From Opisthorchis felineus (lineage: Eukaryota > Platyhelminthes > Trematoda > Opisthorchiida > Opisthorchiidae): 64,000 nucleotides of DNA. The position numbers and the translations under genes are program-made. Positions within the stretch are counted from its first letter, which is position 1. Each line of letters opens with the position of its first letter. Below are positions 44,301 to 50,091 of the stretch, piece after piece. The notes below the pieces were generated by a model that made no database searches, was not told the origin of the DNA, and saw only the letters and a program-made list of their open reading frames with translations. The stretch is from the NCBI GenBank assembly GCA_004794785.1, contig SJOL01007385.1, positions 114,739 through 178,738 of the forward strand, read 5' to 3'.

Positions 44301-44544
44301 CGACTTCGGTCGTCAGTCTACGACTCGTCGTATCAACCGTCTGATCCCCGTCATGATCGAACACCGCCTTACCCCTCCCCCAGAAGAGAGTTACTCACTC
44401 CATCGCAAGATGTCTGGCTGTTTTCTTTTGTGTGGAAAGTTGAAGGCCGAGGTCAACTGTCGTCCTCTGTTCTACCAGATTTGGGACAACTATGAATTCA
44501 ATAACGTCGAATCAGCGGTCAATTATTCATCACAACAGCCATAG
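19734..44544 (+). CDS. COQ8: COQ8/ADCK3 atypical kinase, eight exons
   Basis: The mitochondrial UbiB-family protein kinase-like ATPase that supports the coenzyme Q biosynthetic complex (animal COQ8A/ADCK3). Joining exons 19734-20319, 20353-20418, 20457-20585, 26410-26614, 35832-36171, 39336-39443, 39917-40069 and 44233-44544 gives 632 residues, close to the 647 of human COQ8A; every junction keeps frame and uses GT-AG. Family marks seen: the inhibitory KxGQ motif (KLGQ, residues 252-255), the alanine-rich loop AAAS (313-316) in place of a glycine-rich loop, catalytic Lys in AMKIQYPGV (334), Glu in REEC (381), the DPNWSN block (Asp464, Asn469) and metal-binding Asp in LLDFG (483). The C-terminal block [15 protein letters not shown] is also conserved. 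An in-frame TAA at 19728-19730 supports the ATG at 19734. The N-terminal 180 residues are poorly conserved, begin arginine-rich and may include a mitochondrial presequence. Identification rests on alignment from memory, but the match is extensive. Confidence 0.96.
20353..20418 (+). CDS. COQ8: COQ8 exon 2
   Basis: A 66-base micro-exon between a TTTTCAG acceptor and a GTATGT donor. Joined to exon 1 it reads [14 protein letters not shown], the small-residue-rich helix found in COQ8 just before the KxGQ region, which in other animals reads GLAVGLGFGALAE. The flanking introns are only 33 and 38 bases. Confidence 0.93.
20457..20585 (+). CDS. COQ8: COQ8 exon 3 (KxGQ motif)
   Basis: Residues 218-260, from a TTACAG acceptor to a GTAAGA donor. 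It encodes [19 protein letters not shown] and then [11 protein letters not shown], the signature KxGQ motif of the UbiB family that folds over the active site and blocks protein-kinase activity. Very highly conserved. Confidence 0.96.
21623..21689 (+). other. Long imperfect hairpin in COQ8 intron 3
   Basis: Left arm 21623-21645 (TATGTCCCCC then TTATTAAAAGGCT) and right arm 21668-21689 (AGCCTTTAATAAAGAGGG then CATA) are complementary over about 22 pairs, with two C-A mismatches, one G-U pair and one bulged A, around a 22-base loop. The length and shape resemble a microRNA precursor, but also a small remnant of a mobile inverted repeat. It lies in the sense direction of a transcribed intron. 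Confidence 0.5.
22925..23680 (-). mobile_element. RTE-like LINE fragment D
   Basis: On the minus strand a [14 protein letters not shown] block (about 23020-23080) matches the linker block (DRWAEYFEQLLS-like) that precedes the RT domain of the RTE-like copies here. RKPSV just before it and [18 protein letters not shown] (about 23390-23450) further upstream fit the end of the endonuclease and start of the linker. Stops and frame breaks occur throughout and the RT core is missing. Confidence 0.65.
24700..25160 (-). mobile_element. Penelope-like RT fragment
   Basis: The minus-strand frame 24931-24707 contains [15 protein letters not shown], matching the RT motif A region of Penelope-like elements, where a D-x-SLFTNVP string is typical. 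[12 protein letters not shown] segment lies upstream at 24956-25153. The frame is interrupted and no YADD box is visible, so it is a relic. A second Penelope copy, on the plus strand, lies 2 kb downstream. Confidence 0.65.
26410..26614 (+). CDS. COQ8: COQ8 exon 4 (alanine-rich loop)
   Basis: Residues 261-329, from a GATTGCAG acceptor to a GTAAGA donor. It encodes the [17 protein letters not shown] block and the nucleotide-binding loop [11 protein letters not shown], where COQ8 proteins have AAAS in place of the glycine-rich loop of ordinary kinases. Confidence 0.96.
26899..26912 (+). repeat. Target-site duplication, left copy
   Basis: AGGGAATAGCTTCC here is repeated exactly at 28162-28175, on either side of the Penelope-like insertion. 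A perfect 14-base direct repeat at both ends is the expected footprint of target-primed insertion. Confidence 0.85.
27039..27705 (+). pseudogene. Penelope GIY-YIG endonuclease, frameshifted
   Basis: The C-terminal endonuclease of a Penelope-like retroelement. The first frame (27039-27482) ends in [20 protein letters not shown] and ELHIRIEEH, the GIY-YIG signature in its Penelope form with a Cys-x2-Cys pair just before it. A one-base frame change near 27480 breaks it; the next frame, from 27481, continues with [20 protein letters not shown] and ends at a TAA at 27703-27705. The GIY-type tyrosines and the following Arg are present; the closing ATAEH..GH block is on the other side of the frameshift. 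The RT domain expected upstream is missing. Confidence 0.85.
28076..28122 (+). ncRNA. Hammerhead ribozyme in Penelope 3' region
   Basis: The catalytic core CTGATGA (28083-28089) is followed by a perfect 7-bp stem II (GCTTTTG/CAAAAGC, loop TGT) and then GAA-A (28108-28111). Stem I pairs TTGGC (28078-28082) with GCCCAA (28116-28121) with one bulged C. Stem III is the tiny palindrome ACGT, as in dimer-dependent hammerheads, and the predicted cleavage is between T28115 and G28116. One extra A (28090) lies between the core and stem II. Penelope-like elements are known to carry hammerhead motifs of this minimal kind. Activity is inferred, not shown. Confidence 0.8.
28162..28175 (+). repeat. Target-site duplication, right copy
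   Basis: The right-hand AGGGAATAGCTTCC, identical to 26899-26912. It starts directly after the element terminus CTGAAACGA. Confidence 0.85.
28340..28745 (+). repeat. Dispersed repeat R1, copy 1
   Basis: A unit of about 400 bases that matches 58440-58880 in inverted orientation. Shared blocks in order: CATGCC(G/A)GGAAGG, TAATCGTATTA near GGTGGTATGCAGGT, GTAAGGCGTTTC, CTGC(A/C)T(C/T)C with CCGAGGAA, TCCGATCGCCCA, and ACCT(C/G)GTGTG. Overall identity looks moderate. The frames overlapping it (28356-28751) are open on both strands but resemble no family. A third partial copy may start at 28905. It is a candidate non-autonomous element of unknown class. Confidence 0.6.
28905..29000 (+). repeat. 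Dispersed repeat R1, partial copy
   Basis: The stretch with GCATGTGTCGTACATAGTAG and TCTTACTCCGTGCGCGTCCGG parallels 28650-28715 of the copy just upstream (CACCTCGTGTGTGCAATAG then CCTTACTCCCTGCATGTTCGG). This suggests a local partial duplication of the 3' part of the unit. Confidence 0.45.
29157..30900 (-). mobile_element. RTE-like LINE fragment E
   Basis: Read on the minus strand from about 30900: NRLLG and GPDEI blocks of the linker/RT start, then [20 protein letters not shown] (a decayed version of the Q-G-CPLSPFLF region), [19 protein letters not shown] (just past the YADD position), and the 3' end [20 protein letters not shown] with VRLPEWG (about 29300-29430). Stops and frame shifts are frequent, but all parts from RT start to 3' end are represented. 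It lies head to head with fragment F. Confidence 0.8.
31650..33065 (+). mobile_element. RTE-like LINE fragment F
   Basis: A plus-strand copy in several frames: a linker stretch around 31720-31870 ([14 protein letters not shown]), [11 protein letters not shown] near 32105-32140 (motif A region), a decayed palm, and [13 protein letters not shown] near 32740-32780 followed by GRGRGPEK, matching the RWLGHVLRM and 3' blocks of the family. 5'-truncated and heavily mutated. Confidence 0.7.
33637..33717 (-). repeat. tRNA-derived SINE, copy 4 (3' half)
   Basis: On the minus strand this gives only the 3' half of the unit: the GGGTGGCATGGCAGCTAGGC block, CACCGAAAGGGTG, TCACAGCTGAACG and a TTATTATTA tail. 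The tRNA-like head is missing, which is a usual 5' truncation. Confidence 0.75.
33966..34031 (-). repeat. tRNA-like repeat fragment
   Basis: The reverse complement contains GTGTTCGAATCTCAC, a good B box, with AGCTACCAACCGGGAGAT before it. Similar B-box pieces without the standard SINE body occur at 35630-35695 and 37410-37460 (plus) and 62715-62775 (minus). No full cloverleaf can be drawn, so these are tRNA-derived retroposon heads and not tRNA genes. Confidence 0.45.
34050..34240 (-). repeat. Hammerhead-like repeat HH2, degenerate copy
   Basis: On the minus strand, TTGATGG at the core position (34082-34088), a GTGTCGAG...GGTGAC arm and GACGAAAA correspond to the intact motif at 34920-34970. 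The core carries two substitutions, so it should not be active. Upstream sequence rich in ACACAAACT and CTACTCGACG parallels the other copy. It translates to a similar string ending [11 protein letters not shown], which is not a protein family. Confidence 0.45.
34860..35125 (-). repeat. Repeat HH2 with hammerhead motif
   Basis: A dispersed unit shared with 41600-41770 (plus). The shared core, read on the minus strand, is CTGATGA, GTCACTTCGGTTGGTGAC and GAAACG, followed by TTGAGACAATA and AGCTCAGCGAACA. The boundaries outside the motif are approximate. No coding function is assigned. Confidence 0.6.
34920..34970 (-). ncRNA. Hammerhead ribozyme-like motif, family 2
   Basis: Minus strand: core CTGATGA (34959-34953), a stem II with 5-bp arms GTCAC/GTGAC around a TTCGGTTG loop, and GAAAC (34933-34929). 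This is the order required for a hammerhead. Stem III is reduced to ACGC and stem I pairing (ATGCG with TGAGAC) is poor, so this copy is probably decayed; the related copy at 41676 has better stem I pairing but a mutated core. The stem II sequence differs from that of the Penelope hammerhead at 28.1 kb. Confidence 0.55.
35832..36171 (+). CDS. COQ8: COQ8 exon 5 (catalytic Lys)
   Basis: Residues 329-442, from an ATTCAG acceptor to a GTATGC donor. It encodes [16 protein letters not shown] with the ATP-binding Lys334, [22 protein letters not shown] with the Lys-partner Glu381, and [19 protein letters not shown]. The exon ends after DVRNW. Reading on past the donor gives an unrelated frame to 36219. 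Confidence 0.96.
37985..38905. repeat. Long inverted repeat around a SINE
   Basis: The left arm (about 37985-38200) and the right arm (about 38690-38905) are reverse complements at roughly 80% identity by eye. Matching blocks: CTGTGCTAGTATA at the outer edge, ACAGGATATCAATC, GATCAATAGTAC(A/G)AGTTGGCT, CAACATCTTCA, CTGGATGAAGTGAGA and then TTTTCAACAT with CCCTCCA nearer the centre. The spacer is about 490 bases and carries SINE copy 5. This could be a foldback/MITE-like DNA element with long terminal inverted repeats, or two opposed copies of one repeat. No target duplication was established. Confidence 0.65.
38401..38562 (-). repeat. tRNA-derived SINE, copy 5
   Basis: The reverse complement gives the head with GCTCAGGGGTTAAGGCGCG (A-box region), GGTTCGTGGTTCGAA (B box), the body with GTCTAGGTTTAGGCAACCCTGGCGGTA, and CACCTTTTCGGCGC equivalents near the 3' end. 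It lies in the spacer of the long inverted repeat, so it may have inserted after that structure formed. Confidence 0.75.
39336..39443 (+). CDS. COQ8: COQ8 exon 6 (DPNWSN block)
   Basis: Residues 443-478, from an AACAG acceptor to a GTGAGT donor. It encodes [20 protein letters not shown], the catalytic-loop block of the UbiB family with Asp464 and Asn469. The alanine-rich-loop partner lies in exon 4. This exon was too short to stand out as an open frame, but its match is unmistakable. Confidence 0.95.
39917..40069 (+). CDS. COQ8: COQ8 exon 7 (LLDFG)
   Basis: Residues 479-529, from a GTGTAG acceptor to a GTTAGT donor. It encodes [12 protein letters not shown], where Asp483 is the metal-binding residue of the DFG motif, then [18 protein letters not shown] and [10 protein letters not shown]. 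Intron 6 before it is 473 bases. Confidence 0.95.
41600..41770 (+). repeat. Repeat HH2, plus-strand copy
   Basis: This shares with the minus-strand copy at 34860-35125 the ordered blocks CACTGATAACGTCACC, TCGGTTGGTTACGAAACG, TTTGCAACTAAATTG and GCTCAGCGAACA(C), followed by a GTTAAGAATA segment. The similarity extends beyond the ribozyme core, which shows a common element and not convergence. Confidence 0.6.
41676..41720 (+). ncRNA. Hammerhead-like motif, core mutated
   Basis: CTGATAA at 41681-41687 is a one-base variant of the CTGATGA core. Stem II GTCACC/GGTTAC (41689-41694 with 41701-41706, one mismatch) leads to GAAAC at 41707-41711 and then GTT. Stem I pairs TGCA (41677-41680) with TGCA (41715-41718). 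The fold is present, but the G-to-A change falls on the general-base guanosine (G12 is intact; the changed base is G8, the general acid), so cleavage is unlikely. Confidence 0.5.
44233..44544 (+). CDS. COQ8: COQ8 exon 8 (C-terminus)
   Basis: Residues 530-632 and the stop. It encodes [35 protein letters not shown] and [15 protein letters not shown], all strongly conserved in COQ8, and a divergent tail ending NYSSQQP. The acceptor is TTTCTCGCAG. The stop is followed after only 141 bases by the ATG of the next gene; no AATAAA is present in that gap, though an AATACA variant lies near 44581. Confidence 0.96.
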   Translation, partial: VMLQAHVDAVSILGEAFASPVPFDFGRQSTTRRINRLIPVMIEHRLTPPPEESYSLHRKMSGCFLLCGKLKAEVNCRPLFYQIWDNYEFNNVESAVNYSSQQP

Positions 44545-44610
44545 CTTTTGTGTTTGTGTATAGCCTCGATATATAGTTAATACATTCTGATCCTCTCTGG
44601 TTTTTCTTCT

Positions 44611-44672
44611 CAGCAGTTATTTAGAGACTGATAGAATTGTTTTTCCACGCCATCCAAATTCTTTCATTTTAG
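44611..44672 (+). promoter_or_regulatory. Candidate trans-splice acceptors in the COQ8-MEA1 gap
   Basis: Two good acceptor-like tracts lie between the genes: TTTTTCTTCTCAGCAG ending at 44616, and TTCTTTCATTTTAG ending at 44672, the latter 13 bases before the MEA1 start codon. The gap offers no matching cis donor and no evident promoter. In flatworms such orphan acceptors between closely spaced genes receive the spliced leader. Alternatively, one of them could join a 5' non-coding exon lying further upstream. Confidence 0.5.
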
Positions 44673-44685
44673 GCGGAGTTTGATA

Positions 44686-45066
44686 ATGGTTTCCTGCCGA
44701 CGCGCGGATTCACCTTCCTTGGGCCAAGATGGTGATTCGGGACAGCAACTGTCTCCTGATCAGTGGCATACGAGTGCTGATGACGCCGAAGAAGAGACAG
44801 AGGATGCCCCGCCAGCCTTAGTTGGCTATGTGCCACTGGGTAGCGAAGTCCTTCATACACTGGACGCTGGAGATAATGAAAGCGATGGAGATGAGCAGGT
44901 CATTACTTATACGGAACACTTGACCGTGCATCGAGAAGAAACTGAAACTACGAATTCTCCAGATTGCGTTGCAGAGGCAACCGGTAGTACCTTGGACTTG
45001 GATGTTGACCAGCTTCTCCTCGCTCAGCTTCAGCGGTCTGATTTTGAACTTTGTGGTGGAGCTGGA
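44686..45066 (+). CDS. MEA1: MEA1-like exon 1
   Basis: 127 codons from ATG to a GTAAGT donor at 45067 in phase 0. The acidic, Ser/Thr-rich chain includes [11 protein letters not shown] near residue 45, the N-terminal conserved motif of the family. An upstream TTG-ATA extension of this frame is not needed. Confidence 0.82.
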
Positions 45067-48000
45067 GTAAGTGAAGCAACTCGGTCGTTGAGACAACTTT
45101 TCAAGTAGACCACGTGTGTAGTTGAGGGTCCTCTGGTCATAACAGAGGTTCGAACTTTTATGAATGATCTGCGATTGAGGGCCTAGTGGTGTGGGCAATC
45201 CCACTTCAACACCAATGGAGTGCTCATGTGGAGATCTACTTGACCCTGGTATTTTTGGTACACTTGATATATTGACTTGCGCGAATTTTTCAAATTTGCT
45301 TTCAACTCACTTTTGAACACCTCCCTCCTTTAACTTTGAGATGACTGACTTCTTGATTACCGATATCTTTTTACAAATAAGCATTGCTCACACATTATTT
45401 TGATGAAGTCTTACTGATCAGGACGTTTCTTCGTGGTGATGTCCTGCGTCAGTTTCCTCATGTTCATTCGAAACAAGACTTTCACTTTCTTGGATGACGG
45501 GGGCGAGATGCCTCAGTGGTTAGAGTGCGAATTTACTGACCGGAAGGTCCGTGGTTCGTACCCGACCTCTGCATCTCGACTTCCCCCGCCTAGGCTTGGG
45601 CAACCTGGCAGTGTCCCAGCCCTCGTGCTTCCTTTGGGTGGCATGGCAGCTGGGCACCGAAAGGGTGCTACAGTTGAACAATTACTATTATTATTGGGGT
45701 GTCGTTGGTGATGTCTTCTCGATTAGCGACGAAATGTTTGCAGTTCTCCCCTCCACGTTTCATCAAACAGACCAACAGTTGCCTGATGAACTGCCGGTTT
45801 CTTGGATTTCATGTGTTGTTTCAAGAATTTATCGACCTTCCAAGTTTTGTTCCTTTATTCACGGACATTGCGGGGGGTAGAATGTTGAGATACTTGTACA
45901 TATGCTTCTCAATAAGAGACATACCGTACTTAGGTTTTTTTTAACTCCTCACGGGCTGATTGCTAAAATTCCTATAAGAATCAGGGGCAAAAACGTCAAA
46001 AATAGTTCGACGTGGACAAAAATCCTTCAACTGCGCTGCATTAATGGCATCCCTGCGACTGTTGATCTTGTAGCTGAATGAGTTTGCGTCGGTAACGCAC
46101 TGGCACGATGTCCTAATTTGACAACTCATTGTGAAGCTGAACAATATGCTTTCTTCAAACCGACCCAATTTATCTTTGACCCGTGTTGTTAGGTGGTTGT
46201 TTCAGGGCTTGTGACCATTACGGATAATCGGCTTCACAGAAATACGATATCCATTTTCTGTGCACTTGAAATTTGTTTCAACCTCATTTCTTGGAACAGA
46301 GATACATGTGCTCGCTGCGCGATACCTGAACTACGGACTGTCCTTAGATTTGGTATATCTGCAACGTAATAACTTCAGATGGTGTACAGTCTTTGTTTGA
46401 CCTAGATCACAACAACCTTGCTGATAAGGAAAGAAATCTGTCCTCAATTTGGGTGGCAAACTATTGGAATGAAAAACAAGCAGTGATTCAACACAATACA
46501 CCCGCAAAACACGCATAACACCCGCGCTTCAAACTCACAGTGTACTGGCTCTCGAAAATGACACATATACCTTGGGAAGGTGGGATTCAGTTGCAATACG
46601 TCACAGGCTAACAACATAGAGTCGTGCTTTGTTTGTGCTTTATGTAGACTAAAATAAGTATCACTTATCATCTGAATACATTTTGTATGCTGGAAGTCCA
46701 AGGGCAGGTGCTACTTGACCTTGATCAGAAAGTGAAAGCCGATGGACTCCGATAGCCTTATAAGCACTTTCCCTCGATTGCTCGTCTCCTCATCTGTTCA
46801 GAAATGATGTTTTAGCAGCTTTGTACGCTTAAATTCTTACGTTTTGCGCATACTTGTATAAAAAGCAGCGCACCTTCTTGAGAAATGGCTAAATATTGCA
46901 AAAATATAGCTGATCTCTCGCACATTGTAACCCGTTGATGCAACACTTTTCTTGTACCGTTCAGCTTACATCGTTTCTACTTCAAACGTACCACTTTTTT
47001 TCTTCGAAAAGGTAAAGGCGTTATATCACATCATTTGACATCCGCTACTTTGGTTGTAGCCAATATATTGAAAGACAGGCCAAGATAGCTGCGTTGGATC
47101 TTTAAAGTCGGACACAATACTTCACCTCACTGACGTTAAATTAACTGTTTTAACTTTTTTCTGGTGCAATCGTAGGTCCCTCTACCTCACGCGTCTTTCG
47201 ACTCTCTTGTTTGCACTTCTATCGTTACTATGCCCATTTTCAGGACGCGTCACTATACACTGACCCCTTGCCTGATTCTACTCAAGCCACTTTGTGGAAC
47301 AGGACCGAGCGCTCATGTGACGACCGCATAACAATGGATAGTGGTGAGTAGTCGATATATTTGCACCCTCCTGCTGCTCCCCTTGTTAATCACGAGCCTG
47401 GACAGAAAAGTATGTCACAGGGTGACCCTGACGTCCTTTAACGATCTCGTTCTTCCATCATTGGCCTCCGTTTACCACTCACACCTAGCGGTTACCTATA
47501 CATAATCGGCCGCTTACAAGTACACCGCTCCCACTGGTGAGTAGCGAGCGAGAGACATTTGGAGTTTCTATCAATCAACCAACAAACTAAGCAACTTGTA
47601 CTTTTGGACGTACAACATGGCAAATGGCTGCAGGGAGATACCGGCATCCAGGGAACCTTTTTATTTCGAAATATGCATGTGGGTGCCTGGAAATGTGCGC
47701 TGGAATGAATGTCAAGCCATAATGAGGACATAGGATTTGTTCTGAAACTCGTGGGGTGTACTTATTCTCTTATAGGCATCGGATGGTGTAAGGCGAACGT
47801 GACTACATTAGTGAACTGGTTACTCGAACTTATGTCCTCACGATTCATCATCATCATTATCAGCTGTAATAACCGCGTATTTACAACACAAGCAAGACCG
47901 TAACCGCGTTTAAATCAAGCTGTGATCGGATGTATGCCGTTTTTTAAATATTATCTGATAGTTTTCTGCTTCTGACGATATGATTAGTTCATCGCCTAAG

Positions 48001-50091
48001 AAGTTTAGGTCTGACGCTATGCAACTTGGAAATATGGCAGATTTTTTCGGCTTGGTCGATTGGTCCGGTCTTTTCGGCCTCCCATCTTCCTTAATTCAAA
48101 CCATTCAAAAACCCATGAGCTAAACTGGAACTACCTACGCCGCTCAATATGTTACGGAAGTACGCAGGAGTGAATGGTAACTGTATGGCCTACCGGGGAG
48201 AGCTGAAGAATATTCTGGCGTTTCGTTAGTATGTCGTATTGATAGTTTCTGGAAGCATGTCCCACCGCATGTTCCGTGCTTACTCTCATTCTCTAATTAA
48301 GACCTTTTTCAGTTATCTGTCATCTGCTGTTGCTTGACACGTGACCAAATTTCGTTTCTCAGGCTTCTTGAGTACAGTTTGCATTCTACCACGAGAATCA
48401 TGGTACCTACTGAGCTTGCGAGACAAAACAGTAGCTCTGTGGTTGACCGTGCGTACGCTGGTGGTTTATTTTCACAGCCTGTATGTGTGACCACATCCTT
48501 ACTCTCCTGTACTTTTGGAATGCTCAACACACATGGCTGTGCTCAATCGATTTTGATTTACAGATTGTGTGCGATCACCCTTGCACAACTCCTGTGGCAA
48601 CCGCGCATCTGTGGTGTTCCCACATGCAGCACATTTTGCATTTTGTTGCTTAGGATCTAAGGCCATTATAGTAGGAGGACGGCCAATGTTAGCTTCCGAG
48701 TTCTCTACCCTGCTCTTGAACATAAGTTCGCCGTAAAAGTTTTCTTTCCTTAAACAGTGTGAATCTCGTACTTCATCTGAATTTCGTACTCCAATTGCTA
48801 CATTGCCTCAATTAATTGTGAACCTAGGGGTCCCATTTATTACTGTCCAAGCAAAAGTATAGACAGCTAATGTAACTGGTTAATGGAGAAGAACATCTTG
48901 AACTTATCCGTTGTCACTGACCTAAGGAGGCAGGTGCGCTACGGCTGTTTTGTTATCGGTTATGGATTCAGCCAGCGTTGAACAGATAGCAGGGGCTCTC
49001 CAGATTGACGGGTAAGATTCATAAGGTTCTATTGATTGGAAGCTAGCTCAGCTGTGAGCATACCAGTAAAATGGTTGTTTGGGTTGAGTGGAGCTTTGTC
49101 TTGTTGCTTGTGTAAACGAAGCTCAGTTGCTGACATGTGTCTTTGTTTTTCATTCGTATTATCTGTGTTTATTTAAGTAGCGCATTATATTCTATCATAT
49201 TAAGTTGAATTTTTTTATTGTGTTGTATTTACTATTCGTTCCTATGAATGACTCATCTCACTAATCTGGGCATTTTGGAATGTTAGGCCCGCACTGTGGT
49301 AGAAGTGACAATCTGCGACTACCGTCTTACTAACTAACTTGTATGCTGACCGAACCAGCTAGCCCTATATGTGTTTTATCAGTGGTGTGGGACACCAGAT
49401 CATCCTTAGCATATATTAGAAGTTCCAACCGTTTATTCTTCTCCATAGGAGTTAACACTTATGGACCATCATTTAGGTTCGCTTTGGAACTTATTCCTCG
49501 AATTTATGTTGCGCATGTGGATTAACACAAACCCTACATGGTACTACTAATAATGTGTGAGGGTCTGTCGGCATGATTTGATTTGACAGGTAAATCCGGA
49601 AACGTACGCCAGTCCACCGCAGTCATCGTTGACAAACAACTGCGATTCGAATGGCGGTTGCTTGTCTGTCCATGTATTCTGCTTACTTTTTACTAACTTT
49701 GTCTTAATCTGATACTCAATCCGTTGCCAATGCCGTCATCTTGATCCATTCGGACCCACTCAGTCCTCCAGTCGTATTGAATGAGTAAATCATATTTGCC
49801 TCAAGAATGCACGCTATCGTCCGTTTGCGTGAACTCGTCCATAGCCTCCTGTAATTCATATTGGCTAAGCTACACCTTGTTTATCAGCTGTCGGGAAATC
49901 TACGTACTGATATCGCACCCAACGCTTTTTCATTTTTGACAGAAAAGGTCCAAGAGATACGCGCTTGCATGTCAAGGTTCTCGTTACCCCCAAGTGGTTT
50001 CCCAGATTGGGCCAAAGAGATTCCGGAAGAACTGTGGACTCAACAGTTAATGGAACGGCTAACGGGGAAGCACGCACATTACGGAAACTGA
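44686..50091 (+). CDS. MEA1: MEA1-like protein, three exons
   Basis: Exons 44686-45066, 47244-47343 and 49943-50091 join in frame (phases 0 and 1) to give 209 residues; human MEA1 (male-enhanced antigen 1) is about 174-185. The first part is acidic ([11 protein letters not shown]) and carries GYVPLGSEV, equivalent to the GYSYQPL block of MEA1. The C-terminal signature crosses the last junction: [20 protein letters not shown] then [12 protein letters not shown], against PMDPEHVELVKRTM and PAWAREISDAQW in the human protein. The biochemical role of this family is not well defined. The gene lies head to tail directly after COQ8. Translations running past the donor at 45067, or before the acceptor at 49942, are intronic. 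Confidence 0.88.
45499..45696 (+). repeat. tRNA-derived SINE, copy 6
   Basis: The best preserved full-length copy, in MEA1 intron 1: GCGAGATGCCTCAGTGGTTA head, GGTCCGTGGTTCGTACCC with the B box changed at one base, GGCTTGGGCAACCTGGCAGT body, GGGTGGCATGGCAGCTGGGC, CACCGAAAGGGTGCTACAG and a TTACTATTATTATTG tail. About 198 bases. Confidence 0.88.
47244..47343 (+). CDS. MEA1: MEA1-like exon 2
   Basis: 33 codons plus one base between a CCCATTTTCAG acceptor and a GTGAGT donor. It reads [20 protein letters not shown] and ends TMDS, immediately before the conserved C-terminal helix in exon 3. The phase (0 in, 1 out) fits both neighbours. Confidence 0.82.
49943..50091 (+). CDS. MEA1: MEA1-like exon 3
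   Basis: 49 codons and the stop, from a CATTTTTGACAG acceptor. It encodes [20 protein letters not shown] and [11 protein letters not shown], the strongest MEA1 signature, and ends HAHYGN. An open stretch upstream of the acceptor is non-coding, as the family alignment starts exactly at the splice junction. Confidence 0.88.

Noticed and set aside
44680..45108. Full 142-codon frame as a single-exon gene
   Set aside because: It begins at a TTG and its last 14 codons run past a GTAAGT donor at 45067. The spliced MEA1-like model explains the sequence better.
48309..48723. Minus-strand frames with CAACGN and a later Cys, resembling a gag-type zinc knuckle
   Set aside because: The spacing does not fit CCHC (no His and final Cys at the right distance) and no other retroelement domain is nearby.
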